From assembly GCA_963669315.1 (NCBI GenBank), contig OY770021.1, forward strand, positions 806,001 to 870,000: a DNA stretch of 64,000 bases. The letters run 5' to 3'. The position numbers and the translations under genes are program-made. The DNA comes from SZUA-547 sp963669315. GTDB taxonomy: Bacteria; Pseudomonadota; Alphaproteobacteria; Rhodobacterales; Rhodobacteraceae. A model generated the notes under the pieces. That model was not told the origin of the DNA. It searched no databases and was given only the letters and a program-made list of their open reading frames with translations. Shown piece after piece: positions 1 through 8,076 of the stretch (its first letter is position 1; every line of letters starts with the position of its first letter).

Positions 1-184
1 GGCGAAAACCACCGTGCCAGTCTCGCGCACCCGCGACATCGGCAAGAACGCGATGAAACTGAACGACGCCACGCCGAATATCGAGGTGCATCCGGAGACT
101 TACGAAGTCCGCGCCGATGGCGAGCTGTTGACCTGCGAACCGGCCGAGGTGCTGCCCATGGCGCAGCGGTACTTTTTGTTCTGA
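1..184 (+). CDS. ureC: Urease subunit alpha, C-terminal end (partial)
   Basis: Only the last 60 codons are in the window; the first full codon is at base 2 and the stop is TGA at 182-184. The translation ends in MAQRYFLF, the conserved C-terminus of the nickel-containing catalytic subunit of urease, which hydrolyses urea to ammonia and carbamate in the cytoplasm. ureE, ureF and ureG follow on the same strand, which confirms the assignment. The remainder of the gene and ureA/ureB/ureD are presumably to the left. Confidence 0.95.
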   Translation, partial: AKTTVPVSRTRDIGKNAMKLNDATPNIEVHPETYEVRADGELLTCEPAEVLPMAQRYFLF

Positions 185-199
185 GGGGGAGAATAGCGG

Positions 200-847
200 A
201 TGTCGGGTCGCGATGAGTTCTCAGCGGCGACAAAGCGCTTGTTGGCAGAGCAGGCCGGGTTCCAATGCTCCAACCCAGCGTGCCGGAGAAAAACGATAGG
301 GCCTGACTCGGACGAGGGATCGACTAGTATTGGCGTTGCAGCCCATATAACTGCGGCCTCCAAAGGCGGCCCTCGCTACAATATTGAACTGTCGGATGAA
401 GAGCGACGTGCTCCGCGCAATGGTATCTGGCTCTGTCAAACTTGCTCTAGATTGATAGATGTGGATGAGATCGGACACACCGAAGCCAAACTGCATGAGT
501 GGAAGCAGTACGCGGAAAGCGTCGCGTTTCTTGAATTGCGTGGCTTCACGGTTAAGCCTTCGCGGATCTTCGACAAGTTGGAAGCCAAGCTTCCGGAACT
601 CGTGGCCGAAATGAGGTCTGATCTGCTCGATCAGCCGTTTGTGAGAGAGTTCATTGCGTTATCAAAGAAGGCGGTCTTCAACTATGGACGCACGCCACTT
701 TTCTCCTATTACCATCAAGACCACGATCAACTATTGGCAAAGCTAAAGATAATGGAAAACTACGGCGCGATATCAGACGCCAGCATAAACAACGTGCCGA
801 GGTACAAGTTCTCGGAAGAGTTTGTTGAATTTCTTGAAGGGGGCTGA
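200..847 (+). CDS. HNH-type nuclease-like protein inside the urease operon
   Basis: The 215-residue protein has an N-terminal HNH-like zinc-finger module: C23-x4-C28, the AH pair at 48-49, then N74 and the C79-x2-C82 pair in NGIWLCQTC followed by ID. This arrangement is typical of a small HNH subfamily that also occurs as the nuclease part of defence effectors such as Cap5. The C-terminal half (about 100-215) is not recognised. A strong GGGGGAG ribosome site precedes the ATG, 15 bases after ureC. Base composition is visibly poorer in GC than the neighbours, which suggests transfer. It is not a known urease accessory protein. DNA cleavage is inferred from the family only. Confidence 0.7.
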   Translation: MSGRDEFSAATKRLLAEQAGFQCSNPACRRKTIGPDSDEGSTSIGVAAHITAASKGGPRYNIELSDEERRAPRNGIWLCQTCSRLIDVDEIGHTEAKLHEWKQYAESVAFLELRGFTVKPSRIFDKLEAKLPELVAEMRSDLLDQPFVREFIALSKKAVFNYGRTPLFSYYHQDHDQLLAKLKIMENYGAISDASINNVPRYKFSEEFVEFLEGG

Positions 848-850
848 CCC

Positions 851-1483
851 ATGTACCGCGTTTACGGCGCACATCCGACCCGCACCACCCGCGTCCTTTG
901 GGCGCTGGAGGAGATCGGCGCGCCTTATGAGATCGTGCGCGCCACGCCCCGCAGTCCGGAGGCGACAGCGGTCAACCCCTCCGGCAAGGTTCCGATCCTT
1001 GAGGTGCTCAATGAGGGATTCCACCTGATCGACTCGGCAGCGATCCTCCAGTTCCTCGCCGACCGCCACCCGGAGGCGAAGATGAGCTTCGCGCCCGGCA
1101 CGCGAGAGCGGGCCGAGATGGAAAGCTGGCTGCATTTCGCCATGTCCGACCTCGAAGTGCCGGTCTGGACCCAATCCAAGCACAGCTTCATCTATCCGGA
1201 CAATCTGAAGGCGCCCGAGGTCCTGCCCGCCTGCGGATACGAATGGAACGCCGCCGTCGCGGCCATGGACGATCGATTGGAGGCCGCCGGTTGGACCGGC
1301 CCCTACATCATGGGCGAGAATCTGACCGTGCCCGACATCGTCATGGGCCATATCTTTCGCTGGGCGACGAATATCGGGCTGGAGACGGCGCGCCCGCGCG
1401 TCGCCGCCTATGCCGAGCACGTGCTCGCCCGCCCGGCGCTGAAACGCGCCGCTGAACGCGGCGTAAAGGAGTGCCCAAGGTGA
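851..1483 (+). CDS. Glutathione S-transferase family protein
   Basis: The 210-residue protein has the two-domain GST layout. Residues 1-75 form the thioredoxin-like part (MYRVYGAHPTRTTRVLWALE, then NPSGKVPIL with the cis-Pro, then the ESA-like turn LIDSAAI), followed by an all-helical C-terminal domain. Such enzymes conjugate or reduce small electrophiles with glutathione; the substrate cannot be read from sequence. It starts 3 bases after the HNH gene stop and ends 10 bases before ureE, so it is probably co-transcribed with urease genes. A role in urease maturation is possible from position only. Confidence 0.85.
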   Translation: MYRVYGAHPTRTTRVLWALEEIGAPYEIVRATPRSPEATAVNPSGKVPILEVLNEGFHLIDSAAILQFLADRHPEAKMSFAPGTRERAEMESWLHFAMSDLEVPVWTQSKHSFIYPDNLKAPEVLPACGYEWNAAVAAMDDRLEAAGWTGPYIMGENLTVPDIVMGHIFRWATNIGLETARPRVAAYAEHVLARPALKRAAERGVKECPR

Positions 1484-1493
1484 GGAAAAGACG

Positions 1494-1940
1494 ATGATCC
1501 GCGCCACTCATGTCACCACTGATCCGGCCGAAGTGGCCGACACGATCAGGCTCGATTTTGACAACCGACATCGCCGCCGCATCGCATTAGAGGGCGAAAA
1601 TGGGTTCGAATTCCTCATGGACTTACCCGAGGCGGCGGCGCTGAAGGACGGCGACGCGCTGGCGCTGGAGGACGGGCGCATCGTCGTGGTTCGCGCCGCG
1701 AATGAGGCGCTGATGGCGGTCACCGCTCCGTGCGCCCACCGGCTCATGCGCCTCACCTGGCATATCGGCAATCGGCACCTGAATTGCGAGATCCACCCTG
1801 ACAGGCTGGTCCTGCGATGGGATCATGTGATCGCGGAAATGGTCGAAAAGCTGGGCGGGACCGTCGCGCGGTTTGACGGCCCGTTTCAGCCCGAAGGGGG
1901 CGCCTATGGCCATGGCCGCACGCATAGCCACCAGCATTAG
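1494..1940 (+). CDS. ureE: Urease accessory protein UreE (nickel metallochaperone)
   Basis: The 148-residue protein has the UreE N-terminal peptide-binding-like domain (RRRIALEGENGFEFLMDLPE) and a C-terminal nickel-binding domain with the conserved WHIGNRH motif near residue 85-95. It ends in a histidine-rich tail (HGRTHSHQH) that can bind extra nickel. UreE delivers Ni2+ to the urease apoenzyme together with UreG. A ribosome site GAGGAAAAG lies just upstream of the ATG. Its last 35 bases overlap the next gene in another frame. Confidence 0.93.
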   Translation: MIRATHVTTDPAEVADTIRLDFDNRHRRRIALEGENGFEFLMDLPEAAALKDGDALALEDGRIVVVRAANEALMAVTAPCAHRLMRLTWHIGNRHLNCEIHPDRLVLRWDHVIAEMVEKLGGTVARFDGPFQPEGGAYGHGRTHSHQH

Positions 1941-2508
1941 CGTCGCCTGCCTCCTCGCCACCTCCGCCATCGCCGAAGCGCCGGGCGGGGTCGATTGGGG
2001 CGCGACGCCAGAGGACGTTTCGGCGGCGCTCGACGGGCTGACGCCCGCCAAGACAGGCGACGGCTTTCTAAGCTACGACTTGCCGTCCCTGATCGGGCAT
2101 GTGAAGCGGTCCGGCGGGTTCTGCCCCTCCACGATCTGCGCCAACAAGCTGCGCGATGGCGCGGCGGCGACCTTCAGCTTTGGACCCAAGGGGTTGTCGG
2201 AGGTCTACATCACCTTCTCTCGCGCCTACGCGGATTTCGTCAGCGACATGGGTCTTTTCACGCAGATCCAGCGCGACCGCATCGCTCGCTCGGAGTTTCA
2301 GGTGATGAGCGCCGAGTTCACGTCCCGCTATGGCGCTCCCGCGATCATCTCGGACGCAGAGCGACAATATGACGACGTGATCGTGGTCGGCGGCGCCACC
2401 TATCTGGCGGACGATGGCGGCGCGGTTGCGATCTCCATCGGTTCGCGCAGCAAGTATCTGGTCGGCGACATCTGGTACCTGCCGCCGGGCGCGGAGGGCG
2501 GGTTCTGA
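1906..2508 (+). CDS. Small secreted protein of unknown function in the urease operon
   Basis: I do not recognise this 200-residue protein. The reading frame is open from 1873, but the ATG at 1906 gives a clean signal peptide (a short basic start, a hydrophobic run SISVACLLATSAIA, then cleavage near AEA), so I chose that start. The mature part contains a Cys pair (GGFCPSTICANKL) and no transmembrane segment, which suggests a periplasmic protein. It overlaps the end of ureE by 35 bases and shares one base with the ureF start (TGATG), so it is translationally coupled within the operon. A link to periplasmic nickel or urea handling is only a guess. Confidence 0.7.
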   Translation: MAMAARIATSISVACLLATSAIAEAPGGVDWGATPEDVSAALDGLTPAKTGDGFLSYDLPSLIGHVKRSGGFCPSTICANKLRDGAAATFSFGPKGLSEVYITFSRAYADFVSDMGLFTQIQRDRIARSEFQVMSAEFTSRYGAPAIISDAERQYDDVIVVGGATYLADDGGAVAISIGSRSKYLVGDIWYLPPGAEGGF

Positions 2509-3146
2509 TGGATGCGCTGATCAAGTTGACCGCATGGCTGTCGCCCGGCTATCCGGTCGGCGCCTACACCTATTCCCACGGGATCGAACGCGCGGCGGAG
2601 GATTGCTCAGTTCGCGACGCTGCGACGTTGCAGGCGTGGATCGAAGACGTTCTGCGCCATGGAGCCGGGCGCACCGATGCGATCCTGCTGGCCTATGCGT
2701 GGCGAGACCCGGAAGATGAGGGCGTGGCGGAACTGGCCGCCGCCCTTCAGCCCTCAACCGAGAGGTCGCTGGAATCGGGCCAGCAGGGTTCCGCGTTCGC
2801 CGCGACCACCGAAGCGGCATGGCCAGCCGAGGGGCTGAACGCCGCGCCTGCGCCCTACCCTGTCGCGGTCGGTCGCGCCGCCCGCGTCCATGACGCGCCG
2901 CTTGAGCAGGCGGCGACGCTCTATCTGCACGCCTTCGCCGCCAATCTGGTCTCCGCCGGGGTGCGGCTGATCCCGCTTGGCCAGACCGACGGACAGCGCG
3001 TCGTCGCAGCGCTTACGCCAATCTGCGAGGCGGTGGCGGCCGAGGCCACCGAAGCCCCCCTTGACGCTATCGGCGGCGCGGCGATCCTGTCCGACATCGC
3101 ATCCATGCGGCATGAGACCCAACGCACAAGGCTTTATCGATCATGA
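2508..3146 (+). CDS. ureF: Urease accessory protein UreF
   Basis: The 212-residue, all-helical protein has the UreF hallmarks: LSPGYPVGAYTYSHGIE near residues 11-27 and a C-terminal MRHETQRTRLYRS tail, which in the family contacts UreG/UreD. UreF is a GTPase-regulating scaffold of the UreDFG complex that inserts nickel and CO2 into urease. Its ATG shares a base with the preceding stop, and its own stop overlaps the ureG start by four bases. This indicates coupled translation. Confidence 0.93.
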   Translation: MDALIKLTAWLSPGYPVGAYTYSHGIERAAEDCSVRDAATLQAWIEDVLRHGAGRTDAILLAYAWRDPEDEGVAELAAALQPSTERSLESGQQGSAFAATTEAAWPAEGLNAAPAPYPVAVGRAARVHDAPLEQAATLYLHAFAANLVSAGVRLIPLGQTDGQRVVAALTPICEAVAAEATEAPLDAIGGAAILSDIASMRHETQRTRLYRS

Positions 3147-3766
3147 CCTCCCCCCATGGCCCGCTTCGCGTCGGTATCGGCGGCCCGGTCGGCGCCGGCA
3201 AGACCACGCTGACTGACGCGCTTTGCAAGCATCTGCGGGGCCGCTACTCGATCGCGGCGATCACCAATGACATTTACACGCGGGAGGATGCGGAGTTTCT
3301 GCTGCGCAGTCAGGCCCTGCCCTCAGACCGGATCATGGGTGTGGAGACCGGCGGTTGCCCCCATACCGCGATCCGCGAAGACGCCTCCATCAACCTCGCG
3401 GCCATCGCTGAGTTGCGCCAGCGTCACCCCGATCTCGACCTCGTGCTTATAGAGTCGGGCGGCGACAATCTGGCGGCCACCTTCAGCCCGGAACTCGCCG
3501 ATCTGACCATCTACATGATCGACGTGGCGATGGGCGAGGAGATCCCACGAAAGGGCGGGCCGGGCATCACCCGTTCCGACCTTCTGGTCATCAACAAGAC
3601 CGCGCTGGCGCCCCATGTCGGCGCCTCGCTGGACGTGATGGCGCGGGACGCGGCGGAGCAGCGCGGGTCGCGCCCCGTGGTTTTCGCCGATCTCCGCTCC
3701 GGTCAGGGGGTGGAGGAGATCGCCGCCTTTGTGGAGCGAGCCGGAGGGCTGAGCGCGGCTGCGTGA
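3143..3766 (+). CDS. ureG: Urease accessory GTPase UreG
   Basis: The 207-residue protein is a SIMIBI-class GTPase. It has the P-loop GGPVGAGKTT near residue 12, the ETGGCPHTAIREDAS segment that carries the nickel-binding Cys-Pro-His, the IESGGDNLAATFSPEL switch and the guanine-specificity motif NKTAL. It uses GTP hydrolysis to drive nickel insertion into urease. It is the last gene of the urease operon here; a 120-base spacer separates it from tRNA-Pro. Confidence 0.96.
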   Translation: MTSPHGPLRVGIGGPVGAGKTTLTDALCKHLRGRYSIAAITNDIYTREDAEFLLRSQALPSDRIMGVETGGCPHTAIREDASINLAAIAELRQRHPDLDLVLIESGGDNLAATFSPELADLTIYMIDVAMGEEIPRKGGPGITRSDLLVINKTALAPHVGASLDVMARDAAEQRGSRPVVFADLRSGQGVEEIAAFVERAGGLSAAA

Positions 3767-3887
3767 GGCCCCTCCTGCCTCGACCTATGTCGCATACGCG
3801 ACTCAAACCTGCTCGAAATGGTTCATTTCACCAATCGTGCGCTTGCCGTGCGCGCGTTTTCGGCTTAGGGCCTGTCTCGCGAAATGT

Positions 3888-3964
3888 CGGGGCGTAGCGC
3901 AGCCTGGTAGCGCATCTGCTTTGGGAGCAGAGGGTCGGGTGTTCGAATCACCCCGCCCCGACCA
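3888..3964 (+). tRNA. tRNA-Pro (anticodon TGG)
   Basis: A 77-base cloverleaf. The acceptor CGGGGCG pairs with CGCCCCG at 3954-3960, followed by an encoded ACCA end. The D-loop has AGCCTGGTAG, the anticodon stem is TCTGC/GCAGA around the loop TTTGGGA (anticodon TGG, reading CCA codons), and the T-arm has GTTCGAATC. The gaps on either side (3767-3887 and 3965-4082) show no other gene. Confidence 0.97.
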
Positions 3965-4082
3965 TTCGCATATCGTCTCCATACTGTGCGCTGTACTGGC
4001 CATCGGGTCCAATCTCGGCTATAGCGCGCGACGCGCGGTAAGATTATGACTTACGGCGGATTTACTGATCCGGAGGACACCG

Positions 4083-5453
4083 ATGAGCACCTGGACGAAA
4101 AGCAGCTGGCGCAACAAAGTCGCAAAGCAGATGCCGACCTACCAGGACGCCGATGCGCTGGATCGCGTCGAGCGCAAACTGGCGAGCTATCCTCCGCTTG
4201 TTTTCGCGGGAGAGGCGCGGGCGCTGCGCGAAAAGCTGGGCCAGGTGGCCAACGGCGAAGCCTTTTTGCTTCAGGGCGGCGATTGCGCCGAAAGCTTCGG
4301 CGAGTTCTCGGCCGTCAACATCCGCGACACGTTTCGCGTGCTGCTGCAGATGGCGGTCGTCCTGACCTACGCCACCAAGCGGCCTGTGGTGAAAGTCGGC
4401 CGCATCGCCGGGCAGTTCGCCAAGCCGCGCTCTTCGGACACCGAGACTCAGGGCGACGTCACCCTGCCGTCCTATCGGGGCGATATCGTCAATGAGGTGG
4501 AGTTCACCGAAGAGGCGCGCATTCCACGGCCTGAGAGGATGCTGGACGGCTATCTGCAATCGGCCGCCTCGCTGAACCTTCTGCGCGCCTTCGCGACCGG
4601 CGGCTACGCCGATATGCACCGGGTGCAAAGCTGGAATCTGGGCTTCGCCAAAGGCTCGCCCGAGAGCGAGCGCTATGAGCAGATGGCGCAGAGGATCTCG
4701 AGCGCGCTCGATTTCGCCGAGGCGTGCGGCATGGCGCCGGCGGCGGCGCATCAGATGAGCCAGGTCAGCTTCTATACCAGCCACGAGGCGCTGCTTCTGC
4801 CCTATGAAGAGGCGCTGACCCGCACCGATTCCACGTCGGGCGACGTGGTGGCGGGCTCTGGCCACATGATCTGGATCGGCGACCGCACGCGCCAGCTCGA
4901 CAGCGCGCATGTGGAATTCTGCCGCGGCGTTATCAATCCGATCGGCCTCAAATGCGGCCCGAGTCTGGACGAGGAAGAGTTGCTGCGCCTGATCGACATC
5001 CTGAACCCGAACAACGATCCGGGCCGTCTGACCCTGATCGTCCGGGTTGGCGCGGGCGAGGTCGTCAACCATCTGCCGCGCTTCATTCGTGCGGTCGAGC
5101 GCGAGGGCAAGTCGGTGGTCTGGTCTTGCGATCCGATGCACGGCAATACGATCAAAGCCGAGTCCGGCTACAAGACCCGCCCGTTCGATCGGATCCTTCA
5201 GGAGGTCCACGAGTTCTTCGACGTGCATAAGGCCGAAGGCACCCATGCGGGCGGCGTGCATTTCGAAATGACCGGCAAGAACGTCACCGAATGCCTCGGT
5301 GGCATGCACCGGCTGACCGACGCCGATCTCTCGGACCGCTATCACACCGTTTGCGATCCCCGCCTCAACGCCAGCCAGGCGCTGGAGCTGGCCTTCCTGC
5401 TGGCTGAAGAGCTTGAGAAGAGCGCGCCGATGAGCCGTGTGGAAGCCCTCTGA
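4083..5453 (+). CDS. aroG: 3-deoxy-7-phosphoheptulonate synthase, class II
   Basis: The 456-residue protein has the usual length of class II (plant-type) DAHP synthases. It carries the conserved LLQGGDCAESF near residue 60 (metal-ligand Cys), KVGRIAGQFAKPRSS (substrate loop) and WSCDPMHGNT near residue 350. It condenses erythrose-4-phosphate with phosphoenolpyruvate, the first step of the shikimate pathway. The ATG follows a GGAGGACACC ribosome site. It is a monocistronic-looking housekeeping gene. Confidence 0.95.
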   Translation: MSTWTKSSWRNKVAKQMPTYQDADALDRVERKLASYPPLVFAGEARALREKLGQVANGEAFLLQGGDCAESFGEFSAVNIRDTFRVLLQMAVVLTYATKRPVVKVGRIAGQFAKPRSSDTETQGDVTLPSYRGDIVNEVEFTEEARIPRPERMLDGYLQSAASLNLLRAFATGGYADMHRVQSWNLGFAKGSPESERYEQMAQRISSALDFAEACGMAPAAAHQMSQVSFYTSHEALLLPYEEALTRTDSTSGDVVAGSGHMIWIGDRTRQLDSAHVEFCRGVINPIGLKCGPSLDEEELLRLIDILNPNNDPGRLTLIVRVGAGEVVNHLPRFIRAVEREGKSVVWSCDPMHGNTIKAESGYKTRPFDRILQEVHEFFDVHKAEGTHAGGVHFEMTGKNVTECLGGMHRLTDADLSDRYHTVCDPRLNASQALELAFLLAEELEKSAPMSRVEAL

Positions 5454-5516
5454 ATTAACCTTCTCGCGCGCCCGTCCTGACCGGGTGGGGGCGATTATCC
5501 TCAGGAATCGTTGAAT

Positions 5517-6404
5517 ATGGCGAACTTCGTTCTGGTCCTGACGGCGTCTGAACCGCTGGACGAAGCGGATGTGGCGCCGGCGCGCGCGGCGCTGGGTGTC
5601 ACCGCGGGTTCATTTCAACGTCTTGGGCCGAACGCGCTTGAATGCACCTTTCGCGTCGAACTGGCGGATACGCCAAAGGCGCTGGAGGCGGCGCGTGCGG
5701 CGCTGGGGGACGCCGAGATCGACGCCAATGTCGTTTCCTCGACCGGACGCCGAAAACGGCTGCTGATCGCGGATATGGATTCGACCATCATCAATGTTGA
5801 ATGCATCGATGAGGTCGCTGATTTCGCCGGTGTGAAACACCTTGTTGCGCCGATCACCGAACGCGCCATGCGCGGTGAGCTGGAATTCGAGCAGGCGCTA
5901 ATCGAACGGGTCGGGCAACTGCGCTACATGCCTGCTGATGTTCTTCAGAAAGCCTATGACTCGCGGGTCCGCCTGAACCCCGGTGCGCGGGAACTGGTGC
6001 AGACTATGAACAAGATGGGCGCAATGACGGCGCTCGTCTCGGGCGGGTTCACGTTTTTCTCGTCACGCGTCGCTGAAGCGGCCGGATTCCAGTCGCATCA
6101 GGCCAACACCCTGCTGGAGCAAGACGGCAATCTGACAGGATTGGTCGAGTTGCCGATCCTCGGCAGAGAGGCGAAGCTGGAAGCGTTGAAGCGCATTTGC
6201 GAAGAGCGCGGCTTCGGGCCGGAGGACGCCGTCGCCGTAGGTGACGGCGCCAATGATCTGGCCATGCTGGGACATTCGGGTCTCGGCGTCGCCTATCGCG
6301 CAAAACCGGCCGTGGCTGAGGCAGCCGACGCGCGGCTGGACCATTCCGACCTTACTGCGATTCTACACTTGCAGGGCATCCGGTCTGATATTTTCGCGGC
6401 CTAA
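5517..6404 (+). CDS. serB: Phosphoserine phosphatase SerB
   Basis: A HAD-superfamily phosphatase of 295 residues. The N-terminal 75 residues form a regulatory-type region. The catalytic motif DMDSTIINVECIDE (DxDxT nucleophile) lies near residue 85, motif II is SGGFTFF, and motif III/IV is GDGANDLAML. It makes L-serine from phosphoserine in the cytoplasm. The frame also offers TTG at 5511, but the AGGA at 5502-5505 is better placed for the ATG at 5517. It ends four bases from the convergent thioesterase gene. Confidence 0.94.
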   Translation: MANFVLVLTASEPLDEADVAPARAALGVTAGSFQRLGPNALECTFRVELADTPKALEAARAALGDAEIDANVVSSTGRRKRLLIADMDSTIINVECIDEVADFAGVKHLVAPITERAMRGELEFEQALIERVGQLRYMPADVLQKAYDSRVRLNPGARELVQTMNKMGAMTALVSGGFTFFSSRVAEAAGFQSHQANTLLEQDGNLTGLVELPILGREAKLEALKRICEERGFGPEDAVAVGDGANDLAMLGHSGLGVAYRAKPAVAEAADARLDHSDLTAILHLQGIRSDIFAA

Positions 6405-6407
6405 GCG

Positions 6408-6833
6408 CTATTCCTTTGGCAAGGCCCGAGGGCGACCGCCGCTATCCAGAGCCACAAAGATGTAAGTCGCCTGCGTGACCAGCAGATGTTCTCTGGAATC
6501 GCGGCTGCGGCCCCAGGCCTCCACCTTGATGTGCATGGAGGTCCGGCCCGTCTTCACCACTTCGGCGAACACCGAGACCTCATCGCCAACATGAACGGGG
6601 CGGTGGAACGAGATCGCGTCGACCGCGACGGTTGCACACCGGGACTGAGCCCTTAAAGCCGCGACGGATCCCGCAGCCATATCCATCTGCGACATCAGCC
6701 AACCGCCGAATATGTCGCCCGCCGGATTGGTGTCGGCCGGCATTGCAATCGTACAGATCGCTGGCTGCCTGGTGGGGTCGTAGACGACATCCCGGCATTG
6801 ATCGACGGTGGATGGGCTCATTTCATGCTCCAC
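6408..6833 (-). CDS. Acyl-CoA thioesterase, YciA/hotdog type
   Basis: The 141-residue single hotdog-domain protein has the motif NPAGDIFGGWLMSQMD near residue 38-53, which is the signature of the YciA-type acyl-CoA hydrolases (catalytic Asp after GG-W). It hydrolyses acyl-CoA esters in the cytoplasm; chain-length preference is unknown. It converges with serB, with a 3-base gap, and no separate terminator is visible there. Confidence 0.88.
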   Translation of the reverse strand: MEHEMSPSTVDQCRDVVYDPTRQPAICTIAMPADTNPAGDIFGGWLMSQMDMAAGSVAALRAQSRCATVAVDAISFHRPVHVGDEVSVFAEVVKTGRTSMHIKVEAWGRSRDSREHLLVTQATYIFVALDSGGRPRALPKE

Positions 6834-6919
6834 GTTTCAATTTCTGGCGCGCCTGTGATTGGACCGTGCGCGCCGTCACAGCTAATTAGTCCATATACGC
6901 TTTTTATGGGAGTAGGCGG

Positions 6920-7882
6920 ATGACTTATTTGCGCAGGCAGTCCTGGTGGTTGCCGGAAAGCGCGGCGACGCCGGAAAACGTATACCTCAATCGGCGCGCA
7001 CTACTGGCGGCGGCCGGGGCCGGCGCGCTGACCACGATAGCGGCGTCGCCATCATTGGCCGCAAAGCCAGAAGACCCGTTTACGCCGATGCCAGAACGCA
7101 ATCCGGCCTATGCCGACGCAGGTCGGCCGATCACTGACGAGACCGAGAACGCGGCCTATAACAACTTTTATGAGTTCGGTTCTCACAAGCGGATCGCGGA
7201 AGCCGCTCAGGATCTGGAGACCGACGGGTGGACGATCGCCATCGACGGGCTGGTTGAAAAACCATTCGAGATCTCGACGGACGATCTGATCGCAGGCGCG
7301 CCGCTGGAAGAGCGCGTAATCCGGCATCGTTGCGTCGAGGCGTGGTCGATGGTCGTGCCTTGGGTTGGCTTTCCGTTGTCGCATCTCGTCGAGTTGGCCA
7401 AGCCGCTTTCCGGCGCAAAATACGTCCGGTTCGAAACATTCGTCGATTCCAGCGTCGCGCGCGGCCAAAAACAATTCTGGTATCCGTGGCCCTATGTCGA
7501 GGGGGTGACGACCGAAGAAGCCGCAAACGAGCTGTCGTTTCTGGTCGTTGGCGCCTATGGCAAAGTTCTGCACAAACAGTTCGGCGCGCCAGTGCGCCTG
7601 CACCTACCGTGGAAATACGGGTTCAAATCGATCAAGTCGATCGTTCGCGTCAGCTTCACCGACGAGCGCCCCGTCAGCTTCTGGGAGGAGCTGCAATCCA
7701 AGGAATACGGTTTCTGGGCCAACGTGAACCCCGAAATCGACCACCCGCGCTGGAGCCAGGCGAGCGAGAAGGTTCTAGGCACGAATGAGCGCGTCCCCAC
7801 TCTGCTGTTCAATGGCTACGCAGAACAGGTAGCCGGCCTCTATACTGGAATGGAAGGGCTCGGAGACTCGCTGTGGCGATAG
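6920..7882 (+). CDS. msrP: Protein-methionine-sulfoxide reductase catalytic subunit MsrP
   Basis: The 320-residue molybdopterin enzyme of the YedY/MsrP family. A Tat signal (NRRALLAAAGAGALTTIAA, residues about 25-45) exports it folded. The Mo-ligand cysteine lies in RHRCVEAWSM near residue 137, and RLHLPWKYGFKSIKSI is the family cofactor segment. It repairs oxidised methionines in periplasmic proteins using electrons from the membrane haem protein MsrQ; no msrQ gene follows here. The ATG is preceded by GGGAGTAGGCGG. Confidence 0.93.
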   Translation: MTYLRRQSWWLPESAATPENVYLNRRALLAAAGAGALTTIAASPSLAAKPEDPFTPMPERNPAYADAGRPITDETENAAYNNFYEFGSHKRIAEAAQDLETDGWTIAIDGLVEKPFEISTDDLIAGAPLEERVIRHRCVEAWSMVVPWVGFPLSHLVELAKPLSGAKYVRFETFVDSSVARGQKQFWYPWPYVEGVTTEEAANELSFLVVGAYGKVLHKQFGAPVRLHLPWKYGFKSIKSIVRVSFTDERPVSFWEELQSKEYGFWANVNPEIDHPRWSQASEKVLGTNERVPTLLFNGYAEQVAGLYTGMEGLGDSLWR

Positions 7883-7901
7883 CGTGAACGCCCTGTTTCA
7901 C

Positions 7902-7927
7902 AAAAAAAGGGCCGGCAATGCCGGCCC
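7902..7927 (-). terminator. Rho-independent terminator after the LysR gene
   Basis: A perfect 8-bp inverted repeat GGGCCGGC-AAT-GCCGGCCC lies at 7909-7927, followed on the minus strand by seven T (A7 at 7902-7908 on the plus strand). Its orientation fits the minus-strand LysR gene ending at 8077. It may also stop msrP transcripts, but there is no T-run on that side. Confidence 0.8.
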
Positions 7928-8076
7928 AGTCCAACAGGGAGGTATCATCAAGATACCGCAGAAGCTTTCGCCTCTGGTGATTACAAAGTACGCAAAGTCT
8001 GACTTATCGACAAGGTGCCGAACCGGCGAAATTGTGCACTGCGGCAAAATTACACTACTGTCGCGCAGCCGCGCAT

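Noticed and set aside
773..1507. 244-codon minus frame over the GST gene
   Set aside because: Antisense of the GST; composition typical of a shadow frame.
4062..5345. 427-codon open frame opposite the DAHP synthase
   Set aside because: Arg/Ala/His-rich antisense translation with no family pattern; the plus strand encodes a clear class II DAHP synthase.
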